40,240 nt of DNA from Cyanobacteria bacterium OH_CDB_20 (GCA_023415935.1 JAEZIX010000029.1:1-40240); one strand, 5' to 3'. Positions 17,326-26,444 are shown, counted from the first letter of the stretch. Notes: generated by a model from the sequence alone, not told the origin. Translations and numbers: made by a program.

Positions 17326-19974
17326 TTATCCTTTTAAAGAATCTATTAAAGATTCTATTGCATCCTGTTGGGTTTGGATTTCAGCCACTCTTGCTTTCGT
17401 CTCATTTACAACAGCCTCAGGCGCAGAAGCAACAAATTTTTCATTCTTTAATCTACCTTCAAGACTTCTTTTTTCATTTATAAGTTTTTCAAGTTTTTTG
17501 TTTTGTCTTGCGATTTCTTCATTCAAGTCAATCAAGCCTGCTAAAGGAATTATAACTTTTGAAGTTCCAACAACAGTAGATGCTGATTGTTTAAGAGTTA
17601 CTTCATTTTCTTTTTTATAACTTATTTCTTCAACTTTTGCCAAACGTCTTATGTATGACTCAACGCTTTTGAAGATATCTTCTTCTGTTTTGTCAGCCAC
17701 AACTTCAATATTAACTTTTGATGAAACAGGAATATTAAAACTTTGACGAACATTTCTTAAAGATTTAATCGTCTCAAATACAAGTTCCATCTGGGTATTT
17801 TCTTTTTCAAACGCAAGTTTTTCATTATATTGAGGAAACTCTGAGCGCATGATTGCTTTAGACTCGTCTTTTACTTTTAGCAATTGCCAAATTCTCTCAG
17901 TAATATGAGGCATTATAGGATGTAACAGTCTTAAAGTCTTATCAAGAACATATTTTAGAACTCTTTGAGTATTGAGCTTTATGGTTTCATCTTGAAGCTG
18001 AACTTTTGCAATTTCAACATACCAATCGCAGTATGAATTCCAGAAGAAATCATATAAAGTATGAGCCATTTCACCTATTCTGTAATTTTTAATATTTTCA
18101 TTTGTATCTTTTGCAGTTTCGTTGAGTTTATTCAAAATCCACTTATCCGCTAAAGTCAATTTATCAAAATCAATGTCCTTATCATCAACCCCTTCAAGGT
18201 TCATAAGCACAAATCTTGAAGCGTTCCAAACTTTATTTGCAAAGTTTCTTCCGTATTCAAATTTTTCATCGCTTATTTTAATATCTTGACCGCCAAAGGT
18301 ACAAAGTGATGTGATTGTATATCTTAAAGCATCACAGCCATATTTGTCGATAATTTCAACAGGGTCAATTGTATTTCCTTTTGATTTTGACATTTTTTGC
18401 CCGAATTCATCACGGATAAGACCGTGGATATAGACAGTTGAAAACGGTGCCTTGCCTGTCATTTCATAACCCATGGTAATCATTCTTGCAACCCAGAAGA
18501 AAATAATATCAAAACCTGTTACAAGAGTTGTTGTAGGGTAGAATTTTTTAAAATCGGCAGAATCTTCATTTGGCCAGCCCATTGTTGAAAATGGCCACAA
18601 ACCTGAAGAAAACCAAGTATCCAAAACATCTGGGTCTTGTGTATAATTAGCCGGATCTGGATTTTCTTTTGCAACTACCATTTCACCTGTTTGGTTGTGA
18701 TAGTATGCAGGAATTTGGTGCCCCCACCAGAGTTGTCTTGAGATACACCAATCTCTGATATTTGTCATCCAGCCTAAGTAATTTTTTGTCCATCTTTCAG
18801 GAATGAATTTAATCTCGCCTTTATCAATCGCCTCAATTGCAGGTTTAGCAAGAGGTTCCATTTTTACAAACCATTGTTCAGAAAGCAAAGGTTCAATTGT
18901 GGTCCCACATCTTTGGCATTTTCCGACATTATGTTCGTGATCTTTAACTTTTATCAAATGACCTTTGTACTGCAAAAGTCCTACTGTTTTTTCGCGCGCT
19001 TCGTATCTGTCTAAACCTTGAATTTCAGGTAAAACTTCAGCGCAGTTTTTCATCTTACCTTCTTCGTCAATAACCCAAATAGGATTAAGGCCGTGGCGCT
19101 TACCAATTTCATAGTCATTTGGATCGTGAGCAGGTGTAATTTTTAACGCGCCTGTTCCGAAGGATTTATCAACATATTCGTCTGCAATGATAGGAATTTC
19201 TCTTCCTGTTAAAGGAAGGCATACGGTTTTTCCGATTAAATCTTTGTATTTGTAATCGCTTGGGTTAACTGCAATTGCAACGTCACCATAGATAGTTTCA
19301 GGTCTTGTTGTTGCAACAACTATTGCGCCCGGTTCATCTTTTAGAGGGTAGCTGACTTCCCAAAGGTGTCCTTGTTCTGTTTCATATTCTGTTTCAACAT
19401 CTGAAATTGCACTCTGACATCTTGGGCACCAGTTTACAATATATGCGCCTTTATAGATTAGTCCTTTTTCGTATAATCTTACAAAAACTTCTTTTACAGC
19501 TTCAGAGCAGCCTTCATCAAAGGTAAATCTTTCTCTTGATCGGTCAAAAGAAGCACCTAATCTTTTACACTGGTCTAAGATAGCGGATTTATGCTCATTA
19601 GCCCATTCCCATGTTTTTTCTAAGAATTTTTCTCTGCCTAAATCATAGCGAGAAATATTATCTTTTCTAAGTTCTTTTTCAACAACATTTTGAGTTGCAA
19701 TACCCGCGTGGTCAGTTCCCGGAAGCCAAAGGGTTTCAAACCCTGCCATTCTGTGGTATCTAACTAAAATGTCTTGTAAAGTCTCATCAAGTGCGTGCCC
19801 CATATGGAGAACACCAGTGACGTTAGGTGGTGGAATAACTATTGAAAACGGCTGTTTAGAAGATGCAGCATCTGCTTTAAAGCATTCATTTTCTTCCCAA
19901 AACTTGTAGATTGAAGATTCTGTTTCTTTTGCCTCGTATGTTGTAGGCAAATTTTCGATTTCGGTTAAACTCAT
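17326..19974 (-). CDS. valS: Valine--tRNA ligase
   Basis: Charges tRNA-Val and edits misactivated threonine. 882 residues from the ATG at 19974, which follows GGTGGG. The HIGH-type motif is HMGHALDETL near the N-terminus and the KMSKS motif is KMSKSKGN. Two zinc-type CxxC knuckles are visible (CPRCQSAISDVE and CQRCGTTIEPL), and the large CP1 editing domain lies between them. The C-terminal ~65 residues are the Lys/Glu-rich coiled coil typical of bacterial ValRS. An open frame extends 17 codons upstream of the chosen start but looks non-conserved. Confidence 0.97.
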   Translation of the reverse strand: MSLTEIENLPTTYEAKETESSIYKFWEENECFKADAASSKQPFSIVIPPPNVTGVLHMGHALDETLQDILVRYHRMAGFETLWLPGTDHAGIATQNVVEKELRKDNISRYDLGREKFLEKTWEWANEHKSAILDQCKRLGASFDRSRERFTFDEGCSEAVKEVFVRLYEKGLIYKGAYIVNWCPRCQSAISDVETEYETEQGHLWEVSYPLKDEPGAIVVATTRPETIYGDVAIAVNPSDYKYKDLIGKTVCLPLTGREIPIIADEYVDKSFGTGALKITPAHDPNDYEIGKRHGLNPIWVIDEEGKMKNCAEVLPEIQGLDRYEAREKTVGLLQYKGHLIKVKDHEHNVGKCQRCGTTIEPLLSEQWFVKMEPLAKPAIEAIDKGEIKFIPERWTKNYLGWMTNIRDWCISRQLWWGHQIPAYYHNQTGEMVVAKENPDPANYTQDPDVLDTWFSSGLWPFSTMGWPNEDSADFKKFYPTTTLVTGFDIIFFWVARMITMGYEMTGKAPFSTVYIHGLIRDEFGQKMSKSKGNTIDPVEIIDKYGCDALRYTITSLCTFGGQDIKISDEKFEYGRNFANKVWNASRFVLMNLEGVDDKDIDFDKLTLADKWILNKLNETAKDTNENIKNYRIGEMAHTLYDFFWNSYCDWYVEIAKVQLQDETIKLNTQRVLKYVLDKTLRLLHPIMPHITERIWQLLKVKDESKAIMRSEFPQYNEKLAFEKENTQMELVFETIKSLRNVRQSFNIPVSSKVNIEVVADKTEEDIFKSVESYIRRLAKVEEISYKKENEVTLKQSASTVVGTSKVIIPLAGLIDLNEEIARQNKKLEKLINEKRSLEGRLKNEKFVASAPEAVVNETKARVAEIQTQQDAIESLIDSLKG

Positions 19975-20044
19975 TTTTCCCACCTTTTTTGTACTTATAT
20001 AACAACAAAGTATCACAAAGTACACCCAAATAAAAGGTGGCTAA

Positions 20045-20074
20045 TTGACTTTAAAAGGGTTGAAACTCTATAAT
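20045..20074 (+). promoter_or_regulatory. Promoter of secreted paralogue 1, leaderless arrangement
   Basis: TTGACT (20045-20050), an 18-bp spacer and a perfect TATAAT (20069-20074). The ATG is only 7 nt past the -10 box, so transcription should start at or within a base or two of the start codon. No Shine-Dalgarno sequence is present. Confidence 0.75.
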
Positions 20075-20081
20075 AGCTTTT

Positions 20082-20525
20082 ATGAAAAAGTTTTTTATTT
20101 TGTTTTTTAGTTTTATTATACTCACAAGCTCTGCTTTCGCCGAAAAGCTTCCCACTAAAGGTGACCATTCTTTTTCTAAAGAAACCAACCCTCTGTGGTA
20201 CAAGTATTTAGAAGACTATACAAATCAGCTTTATAACGCTTTTGACCCCACTAAATGCAGAAGAAATAACGGTTATGGAATGCCTTTTACCTATATTGTT
20301 AATAGGGATGGCTCTATTCCTTGGATAAGCGAACTCGTTTACAAAAACAAAAAAGAAAAATATATACAGAAGCTCATTTTAGAAACAACCCCGCCTCCTT
20401 TTCCTAAAGAGCTTGAAGACGATAATATAAGAATTGATATTTATGTTGGGCATAATAAATATCAAAGAGTCAAATTTAATTATTATAATTTAGATGACGA
20501 AGCAATGGTTTCCATAGAAAAATAA
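20082..20525 (+). CDS. Secreted TonB-C-like protein, tandem copy 1
   Basis: 147 residues. A clear Sec signal peptide (MKKFFILFF then a hydrophobic core to SSAFA, cleavage near residue 20) sends it across the inner membrane. The mature part has a segment like the TonB/TolA C-terminal fold: a strand with NRDGSI, a helix KKEKYIQKLILE, and TPPPFPKEL followed by IRIDIYVG. That fold normally binds outer-membrane or partner proteins, but the usual long TonB/TolA stalk is missing. It is the first of four paralogues; its middle section (SIPWISELVYKNK) differs from copies 2 and 3. The lipase-like gene follows. Fold assignment is by eye and moderate. Confidence 0.85.
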   Translation: MKKFFILFFSFIILTSSAFAEKLPTKGDHSFSKETNPLWYKYLEDYTNQLYNAFDPTKCRRNNGYGMPFTYIVNRDGSIPWISELVYKNKKEKYIQKLILETTPPPFPKELEDDNIRIDIYVGHNKYQRVKFNYYNLDDEAMVSIEK

Positions 20526-20701
20526 ATGATTTTGCAAGTAAAAGTGCCTAAGTACTTTTGCGTACGTACTTTTACGGACTATACAAATTTTCAAAAATAG
20601 TTAATAATTATACTATAAATTTGAATATTGTTCTCACCCTACCATAAAACCGCCCTTGATAAGGGGCTTAGTTTGCGTGCAAAAAGAAAGGATTTTTTAA
20701 T

Positions 20702-21646
20702 ATGCCGGATTACATTAGAAACCAAAAAGCGGAAGAATACAGACAACTTTGCTCTATTACAGGAGCAATTGCAGACGGCAAAAACGCAGGGATTCCATCC
20801 GGTTGGCAGCTTGTTGAGTCTCAAAAACAAGATAAAACGAACTTTAAAGCGGCAGTTTATCAAAAGGGCGATGAACTTGTGATATGTTTTGCAGGAACTG
20901 AAGCACTGAGCGCTAAAGACCAGGGCGCTAACCTTAAAATGGCTATTGGAGATAAAAGTGCACAAATGGGTTATGCTGATGAATATTATAAAGAAATAAA
21001 AAATAAATATGTTAATAAATACCCATATCTAAAAATAATCCTCGCGGGGCATTCTGAAGGTGGGAGCGAAAGTATATATGTAGGATTAAAAAATGATGTT
21101 GAAACATATACATTTAATGCCTTTACCCCTGGTAAAAAACTCTTGAGTGCAATCGCACAAGATAGACATAAAGCAATAAACCCAAACCTCATAACCAACT
21201 ACAGAGACCCTCACGACCCTGTATCAAAACTTCTCAATCCTGATATCGGAAAAACGTACATAGTCGAGAACCCATATAATAACCTTTTTGCTAAATCACC
21301 ATTTGGACTTTTAACAGCGCACAAAATAAAAAATATGGGCAACTGCGCAAATGCCGTTCCAATAGATGAATATAAAAAAACACACAAACTTTTCATCGAC
21401 AAACTTAAAAATGTGCAAATTACAAACCGGGATATAAAAGAAATAGGAGATGCAGGACTATTTGGCGTTTATGAAGATGAGATATCGAAAAGAGTCAAAA
21501 CAGGAAACGTAATCCACCAGAACTTTGCAAATCAACTTGTTAATACCGGTAATCTGGTTTACGTTGAAGGTTATATCCGCGATGACGGAACTAATGTAAG
21601 CGGCTACTATAGACACCTGCCTGAAAGCGGTATTGCCTTTGCATAA
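20702..21646 (+). CDS. Lipase-like alpha/beta hydrolase (class 3 / Mbeg1-like)
   Basis: 314 residues. The nucleophile elbow GHSEGG (S118) follows a hydrophobic strand LKIILAGHS. Upstream is DELVICFAGTEA, the oxyanion-side segment typical of class 3 lipases. D169 or D172 in YRDPHDPVS and H207 in LLTAHKI are at suitable spacing to complete a triad. No signal peptide or membrane span. The ATG follows GAAAGGA, unlike its leaderless neighbours. It sits between copies 1 and 2 of the secreted family, which suggests a functional link, for example toxin/protection or enzyme/chaperone; that is inference. The hydrolase fold is fairly secure, but the lipid substrate is not shown. Confidence 0.82.
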   Translation: MPDYIRNQKAEEYRQLCSITGAIADGKNAGIPSGWQLVESQKQDKTNFKAAVYQKGDELVICFAGTEALSAKDQGANLKMAIGDKSAQMGYADEYYKEIKNKYVNKYPYLKIILAGHSEGGSESIYVGLKNDVETYTFNAFTPGKKLLSAIAQDRHKAINPNLITNYRDPHDPVSKLLNPDIGKTYIVENPYNNLFAKSPFGLLTAHKIKNMGNCANAVPIDEYKKTHKLFIDKLKNVQITNRDIKEIGDAGLFGVYEDEISKRVKTGNVIHQNFANQLVNTGNLVYVEGYIRDDGTNVSGYYRHLPESGIAFA

Positions 21647-21658
21647 AGCAAGGGCTAA

Positions 21659-21688
21659 TTGACTTTATAAGTCTTGAAACTCTATAAT
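21659..21688 (+). promoter_or_regulatory. Promoter of secreted paralogue 2, leaderless arrangement
   Basis: TTGACT (21659-21664), 18-bp spacer and TATAAT (21683-21688). The ATG is 6 nt downstream and there is no Shine-Dalgarno sequence. Confidence 0.75.
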
Positions 21689-21694
21689 AAACTC

Positions 21695-22138
21695 ATGAAA
21701 AAGTTTTTTATTTTGTTTTTTAGTTTTATTATACTCACAAGCTCTGCTTTCGCTGAAAAGCTTCCCACTAAAGGTGACCCTTCTTTTTCTAAAGAAACCA
21801 ACCCTCTGTGGTACAAGTATTTAGAAGACTATACAAATCAGCTTTATAACGCTTTTGACCCCACTAAATGCAGAAGAAATAATGGTTATGGGATGTCTTT
21901 TATGTACAACATAAAACGTGACGGAACTATTTATAATCTTCGAGGGTTGGTTTATAAATCAAAAATAGAAAAATATGTAAGAAACCTTATTTTAGAGACT
22001 ACCCCACCTCCTTTTCCTAAAGAGCTTGAAGACGATAATGTAAGAATTGATATTTATGTTGGGCATAATAAATATCAAAGAGTCAAATTTAATTATTATA
22101 ATTTAGATGACGAAGCAATGGTTTCCATAGAAAAATAA
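21695..22138 (+). CDS. Secreted TonB-C-like protein, tandem copy 2 (mosaic)
   Basis: 147 residues from the ATG at 21695, chosen because it starts the signal peptide MKKFFILFF and fits the promoter spacing of its paralogues; an in-frame TTG lies upstream at 21674. Signal peptide, TonB-C-like strand with KRDGTIY, PPPFPKEL and the closing IDIYVGHNKYQRV are all present. Its first and last thirds match copy 1 almost base for base, but the middle (GMSFMYNIKRDGTIYNLRG) matches copy 3. This mosaic suggests gene conversion or unequal crossing-over within the array. Confidence 0.87.
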   Translation: MKKFFILFFSFIILTSSAFAEKLPTKGDPSFSKETNPLWYKYLEDYTNQLYNAFDPTKCRRNNGYGMSFMYNIKRDGTIYNLRGLVYKSKIEKYVRNLILETTPPPFPKELEDDNVRIDIYVGHNKYQRVKFNYYNLDDEAMVSIEK

Positions 22139-22186
22139 ATGATTTTGTAAGTAAAAGTGCCTAAGTGATTTTTCTTTAATAGTTAA

Positions 22187-22216
22187 TTGACTTTAAAAGG
22201 GTTGAAACTCTATAAT
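22187..22216 (+). promoter_or_regulatory. Promoter of secreted paralogue 3, leaderless arrangement
   Basis: TTGACT (22187-22192), 18-bp spacer and TATAAT (22211-22216), almost identical to the copy 1 promoter. The ATG is 7 nt past the -10 box and no ribosome site is present. Confidence 0.75.
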
Positions 22217-22223
22217 AGCTTTT

Positions 22224-22670
22224 ATGAAAAAGTTTTTTATTTTGTTTTTTAGTTTTATTTTGCTCGCAAGCTCTGCCTTGGCTGAAAAGCTACCTGATGT
22301 AACATTCACAAAGCCAATAACCTCAGAGTCTCACCCCTTATGGTATAAATATCTTGATGACTATACCAATCAGCTTTATAACGCTTTTGACCCTACTAAA
22401 TGTAGAAGGCATAACGGCTACGGAATGTCCTTTATGTACAACATTAAAAGTGACGGTACTATTTATAATCTTCGAGGGTTGGTTTATAAATCAAAAATAG
22501 AAAAATATGTAAGAAAACTTATTTTAGAAACTACCCCACCTCCATTTCCTAAAGAACTTGAAGATCATGATATAAGAATTGATATTTACATAGGACATAA
22601 TAAATATCAAAGAATAAAATTTGATTATTTTGGTTTCAATAAAACAGCATCAATTTCTATAGAAAAATAA
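22224..22670 (+). CDS. Secreted TonB-C-like protein, tandem copy 3
   Basis: 148 residues. Signal peptide ending at SSALA, then a mature domain with the family pattern YKYLDDYTNQLYNAFDPTK, a KSDGTIYNLRG strand, TPPPFPKEL and IDIYIGHNKYQRI. The part just after the signal peptide (LPDVTFTKPITSES) differs from copies 1 and 2, and the C-terminus ends in FGFNKTASISIEK where copies 1 and 2 have YNLDDEAMVSIEK. The gap after copy 2 is 85 bp and holds only the promoter. Confidence 0.87.
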   Translation: MKKFFILFFSFILLASSALAEKLPDVTFTKPITSESHPLWYKYLDDYTNQLYNAFDPTKCRRHNGYGMSFMYNIKSDGTIYNLRGLVYKSKIEKYVRKLILETTPPPFPKELEDHDIRIDIYIGHNKYQRIKFDYFGFNKTASISIEK

Positions 22671-22718
22671 ATGTTTTCTGTCGGTAAAATTACCTAAGTA
22701 CTTTGGAGAAAAGGCTAA

Positions 22719-22748
22719 TTGACTTTGGGATAATAAGAATTTTATAAT
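22719..22748 (+). promoter_or_regulatory. Promoter of secreted paralogue 4, leaderless arrangement
   Basis: TTGACT (22719-22724), 18-bp spacer and TATAAT (22743-22748). The ATG is 7 nt downstream. The spacer sequence has diverged from the other copies while both boxes, the spacing and the -10 to ATG distance are kept, which points to selection on this layout. Confidence 0.75.
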
Positions 22749-22755
22749 AAATTTT

Positions 22756-23196
22756 ATGAAAAAATTTCTTGTTTTGTTTTTTTCTTTTTTCCTGTTAAGC
22801 ACCTCTGCCTTTGCTGAACAGCTTCCTACACCTGATGATCATTCTTTCTCTCAACAAACTAATCCTGCATTATACAAATACTTAAAAGACTATTCAACCC
22901 AGCTTTATAATGCTTTTGACGGGCAAAAATACAGATATGATAGACGGGGCGTGTCTTTTATGTACCATATAAAGCGTGACGGAACCGTCTACAAATTTCA
23001 AGGATTTGACTCTAGAACAAGAATGGGGAAATATATCAAAAATCTTGTTTTAAACAATCCTCCACCGCCATTCCCAGACGAACTTATAGATGACCATATT
23101 AGAGTTGATATCTATGTCGGACACGGCAAATACCCCAGAAACGAATTTTATTATTACAGGTATAGCGAAAGAGCAATAATTACGATTGAAAAATAA
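22756..23196 (+). CDS. Secreted TonB-C-like protein, tandem copy 4 (diverged)
   Basis: 146 residues; the most diverged copy. Signal peptide MKKFLVLFF to STSAFA, then the same plan: YKYLKDYSTQLYNAFD, KRDGTVYKFQG, NPPPPFPDEL and VDIYVGHGKYPRN. The conserved Cys-Arg-Arg of copies 1-3 (TKCRRNNGYG) is replaced by KYRYDRRG, so it lacks the single mature cysteine. The gene ends the island, followed by a two-way terminator. Confidence 0.87.
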   Translation: MKKFLVLFFSFFLLSTSAFAEQLPTPDDHSFSQQTNPALYKYLKDYSTQLYNAFDGQKYRYDRRGVSFMYHIKRDGTVYKFQGFDSRTRMGKYIKNLVLNNPPPPFPDELIDDHIRVDIYVGHGKYPRNEFYYYRYSERAIITIEK

Positions 23197-23207
23197 TTTT
23201 CAAGCAA

Positions 23208-23230
23208 AAACCGCCATTTATTGGCGGTTT
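23208..23230. terminator. Bidirectional rho-independent terminator
   Basis: AAACCGCCA and TGGCGGTTT around a TTTAT loop, with T-rich sequence on either side. It lies between convergent copy 4 and gpmI. Confidence 0.9.
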
Positions 23231-23257
23231 CTTTGTATTTTAATTATTAATAATTAG

Positions 23258-24781
23258 TTATTTTATTAAAGATTCACCTGTCATCTCTTTTGGTTTTTCA
23301 ATATGTAAAAGATCAAGCACTGTAGGAGCTACATCACATAATGCTCCACCTTCTCTTAATTCAACCTTCTTCTCTGAGTTGATTACAAAAAATGGTACAG
23401 GGTTTGTAGTATGCGCAGTATAAGGAGCATGAGTTATAGAATCTTCCATACACTCTGCGTTTCCATGGTCTGCAGTTAGGAGCATCGTTACGCCTTTTTC
23501 CTTTGCTTTTTCAGCAATCTTTCCAACGCAAGTATCCACTGTTTCAACAGCTTTTACAGCTGCACTAACTACTCCTGTATGGCCGACCATATCAGGATTT
23601 GCAAAGTTTACGAGTATAAACCCATACTCATCATTATCCAAAGCCTCAAGCACATTTTCACAAACCTCAGGTGCGCTCATCTCCGGCTGCAAGTCATACG
23701 TTGCAACTTTTGGAGAAGAAACAAGTTTCCTTGTTTCAAGTTTATTTGGCGTTTCAACGCCTCCGTTAAAGAAAAATGTCACGTGAGCATATTTTTCTGT
23801 TTCTGCTGTTCTAAATTGTTTTATTCCATGTTCATCAAGAACTTCACCTAAAATATTAACTAATCTTTGAGGCTCAAAAGCAACAGGAAACGGGAATGTC
23901 TCGTCATATTGCGTAAATGTTGCAAAATATAAGTTATCTCTAACTGCTTTTCTTAAAAATCCATCGAAACTTTCAAGTTTTAATGCTCTTGAAATCTCTC
24001 TTGCTCTATCAGGTCTAAAATTAAAGAAAACAACAGCATCATTATCATTTATTCTTGACTCTTGTCCCAATGTTGCGAAAGGTTTTACAAATTCATCATT
24101 AATATCTTGCTCATAAGAAGCTTCGATTCCTTCTTCTGCTGAAAATGCTTTGCCGCCTTCTCCAAATAGTAAGCAGTTATATGCTTTTTCAACTCTATCC
24201 CATCTGTTATCTCTGTCCATTGCCCAGTATCTTCCCATTACGGAAGCCACTTGAGGGTAACCAACACTTTTAAGTTTTTCATCAACTTCTTTTACATAAG
24301 TAACTGCGCTTTGTGGAGGTGTATCACGTCCATCCAAAAATGCGTGAACATAAACTTTTTCAAGACCTTCATTTTTAGCTAAATCAATAAGAGCCATAAG
24401 GTGCTCAAGTGAACTGTGAACACCGCCGTCAGAAACTAAACCTATATAGTGTAAAGCTGAATTGTTTTCTTTTGCGTGTTTTATAGCACTTAAAAGAACA
24501 GGATTTTTGAAAAATTCACCTTCTCTAATTGATTTGTTAATTCTGGTAAGTTCTTGATATACAATTCTTCCTGCACCTAAATTTAAATGCCCTACTTCTG
24601 AATTGCCCATTTGCCCGTCAGGAAGCCCCACGTGCTCTCCTTCGGCATATATTTGTGTATAATTTTCTTCTTTTTTTAATTTGTCAAAATTCGGTGTATT
24701 GGCTATCATTGTTGCATCTTTTTCGCAGTTCGAACCAACACCCCAACCATCCATAATACATAGTAAAACTCTGTTTGTCAT
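23258..24781 (-). CDS. gpmI: 2,3-bisphosphoglycerate-independent phosphoglycerate mutase
   Basis: Glycolytic interconversion of 3- and 2-phosphoglycerate with two Mn ions. 507 residues, normal length. The N-terminal LCIMDGWG holds a metal Asp (D11), and GQMGNSEVGHLNLGAG carries the phosphorylated Ser (S61). DGRDTPP and the C-terminal LTADHGNAECM and HTTNPVPF with further metal ligands are present. I chose the ATG at 24781 because GAGGA lies just upstream; the in-frame extension above it is weaker. Confidence 0.97.
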   Translation of the reverse strand: MTNRVLLCIMDGWGVGSNCEKDATMIANTPNFDKLKKEENYTQIYAEGEHVGLPDGQMGNSEVGHLNLGAGRIVYQELTRINKSIREGEFFKNPVLLSAIKHAKENNSALHYIGLVSDGGVHSSLEHLMALIDLAKNEGLEKVYVHAFLDGRDTPPQSAVTYVKEVDEKLKSVGYPQVASVMGRYWAMDRDNRWDRVEKAYNCLLFGEGGKAFSAEEGIEASYEQDINDEFVKPFATLGQESRINDNDAVVFFNFRPDRAREISRALKLESFDGFLRKAVRDNLYFATFTQYDETFPFPVAFEPQRLVNILGEVLDEHGIKQFRTAETEKYAHVTFFFNGGVETPNKLETRKLVSSPKVATYDLQPEMSAPEVCENVLEALDNDEYGFILVNFANPDMVGHTGVVSAAVKAVETVDTCVGKIAEKAKEKGVTMLLTADHGNAECMEDSITHAPYTAHTTNPVPFFVINSEKKVELREGGALCDVAPTVLDLLHIEKPKEMTGESLIK

Positions 24782-24814
24782 ATATATTTCCTCGTTCAAT
24801 ATAATTCATAAATA

Positions 24815-24842
24815 AAAAGCAGGATTAACTCCTACTTTTATT
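24815..24842 (-). terminator. Probable terminator after the TPR gene
   Basis: On the minus strand AAAAG-T-AGGA and TCCT-G-CTTTT pair around GTTAA with one mismatch, followed by TATTT. It lies between the TPR gene and the downstream gpmI start. Confidence 0.55.
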
Positions 24843-24871
24843 ATCCTATATAAATATTTTTTTTAAACCTG

Positions 24872-26275
24872 CTACTTTCTTGAGAACATACCCATAATCT
24901 TTTCAAGAAGCCCGATATCTTCTTGTTCGACTTCATCAGACATGCCAGCCAAGCGTTTTTTCAGCTCCTCAACTTCAGGGGTAAGAGGCGCTTTTGCAAG
25001 GTATTTTTCATAATATTCTTTTGCAAGAATATTATTTTTCATTTTTTCGTAGCAAAAACCTAATTTTTTATAGACTTCAGTTCTGTTAGGGTTAATTTCT
25101 TCAACTTTTTCGTAGTATCTTAAAGCATTTGCAAACTCATACATGTCAGAATAAAAATTGCCTAGTTTAATAAGTGCATTGATATTTTTAGGATCAGCTC
25201 TTAGAATTTTTTCATAAAATTCAATTGCGCCGCCTTTATCCCCTTTGTTTTCAAGCAAATTTATTATCTCATTAATTATTGTTTGTTCTTCAGGATTGAT
25301 GTTATGAGCGGTCAAGAATTCATTTAATGCCATCTCTGTATCTTGTTTTAAAATATAATATTTGCCCCAATAATAGTGAGAAAGCCCCATATTAGCTCTT
25401 TCTTCTTCAACAAGAGCAAGCATTTGGAACGATAAAGGATTTTGCGGCTCATTTTTTTTGTATGCCTTAATCATCTCCTCACAATTTTCAAAATCTTTAT
25501 TGTTGAAATAATATTCAGCCATAAGAGCCAAATACTGAGAGTCATTTTTATCTTTATACTCTTGTAAAATCTCAAATGCTTCATCATTTCTTTCAAGCAT
25601 AAGAAATATTTTTGCCTTTGTTATCTCGGTTTGAACATACTCTAAAGCAGTCTCAAGCTGATTTGTCATAATACACAGACCAGCAATATTTTCTTTTATA
25701 TTTTTTTCATCAGGATAAGCTTCAAGCGCTCTTTTTAAAATATGAATTGCAGCCTCATTGTCGTCATTTTGCTGATAAAGCTCTGCTAATTTCAAAAATA
25801 TTACAAGGTTATTTTCATGTTCAATTATTCTGTAGTATTCATCAATTGCATTATTGGTTTTCCCCAAAAATTCATAAGATTTTCCAAGCAAAAATCTTGC
25901 GGCAATAATGTCATTTTCATCTGTTGTTGCATCAATAGCCTTTTTATAGTCTGAAACCGCCTGAGAAATATTTCCCTGAATAGCTTTATATTTTCCTCTT
26001 GTTAAATAGTATTTATATTTATCAGTATTGTGATAATAATCCATTAGTTCGCTGTGGGCTAAAATACTTGCAGGGTCTATTTCAAGCAATTTTTCAAAAT
26101 AAATTATCGCCTCGTCTGTTTTTTCCATAGTTTGCGCAAGCACTGCAATTTTTTCTAATAGTTCCTTATCCGTCTTATCAATATCATAAGCCGACTTAAG
26201 CATCTCATATGCCCTATCATAGCTTTCATTATCAATTAATAGCTGCGCTTGACTAAGTAAAGTTTGAATATTCAT
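24872..26275 (-). CDS. Tetratricopeptide-repeat protein
   Basis: 467 residues made almost wholly of TPR units, recognised by the repeating A-x(2)-YY/LG-x-A-x(2)-P spacing, for example AIIYFEKLLEIDPASILA, AIDEYYRIIEHEN, AIHILKRALEAYPDE, AIEFYEKILRADPKN and ALRYYEKVEEINPNR. No signal peptide or membrane span, so probably a cytoplasmic scaffold for protein contacts. The C-terminal tail (EDIGLLEKIMGMFSRK) is a short amphipathic helix. The ATG follows AAAGAGG. The partner cannot be deduced from the neighbours. Confidence 0.9.
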   Translation of the reverse strand: MNIQTLLSQAQLLIDNESYDRAYEMLKSAYDIDKTDKELLEKIAVLAQTMEKTDEAIIYFEKLLEIDPASILAHSELMDYYHNTDKYKYYLTRGKYKAIQGNISQAVSDYKKAIDATTDENDIIAARFLLGKSYEFLGKTNNAIDEYYRIIEHENNLVIFLKLAELYQQNDDNEAAIHILKRALEAYPDEKNIKENIAGLCIMTNQLETALEYVQTEITKAKIFLMLERNDEAFEILQEYKDKNDSQYLALMAEYYFNNKDFENCEEMIKAYKKNEPQNPLSFQMLALVEEERANMGLSHYYWGKYYILKQDTEMALNEFLTAHNINPEEQTIINEIINLLENKGDKGGAIEFYEKILRADPKNINALIKLGNFYSDMYEFANALRYYEKVEEINPNRTEVYKKLGFCYEKMKNNILAKEYYEKYLAKAPLTPEVEELKKRLAGMSDEVEQEDIGLLEKIMGMFSRK

Positions 26276-26444
26276 GCCTCTTTAAACCCTTCTTTTAGAA
26301 TGATTATTCTATTATACAACAATTTTTTAATCTGTCTTTAGCCTTGTTATACATAATCAAAAATACTTCCATACTTCTTTTATAGGAAAATCTAAATCTA
26401 AAATTTTCATTATTTCCTTATTATGTATGATTTAACAAAACACG

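Larger units (their letters stand above)
20041..23196 (+). repeat. Tandem paralogue island (four gene copies plus promoters)
   Basis: Four copies of a ~445-bp gene, each with its own promoter, in direct orientation. Copies 1 and 2 share almost identical 5' and 3' thirds, including ~20 bp after the stop. Copies 2 and 3 share the middle third. Copy 4 is clearly more diverged. Copies 1 and 2 are split by the lipase-like gene. Confidence 0.9.

Noticed and set aside
20526..20640. Inverted GTAAAAGT/ACTTTTAC repeat after secreted copy 1 as a mobile-element end
   Set aside because: Short arms, no transposase and no target duplication; more likely a weak terminator, and part of it recurs after copy 2 as part of the gene duplication.
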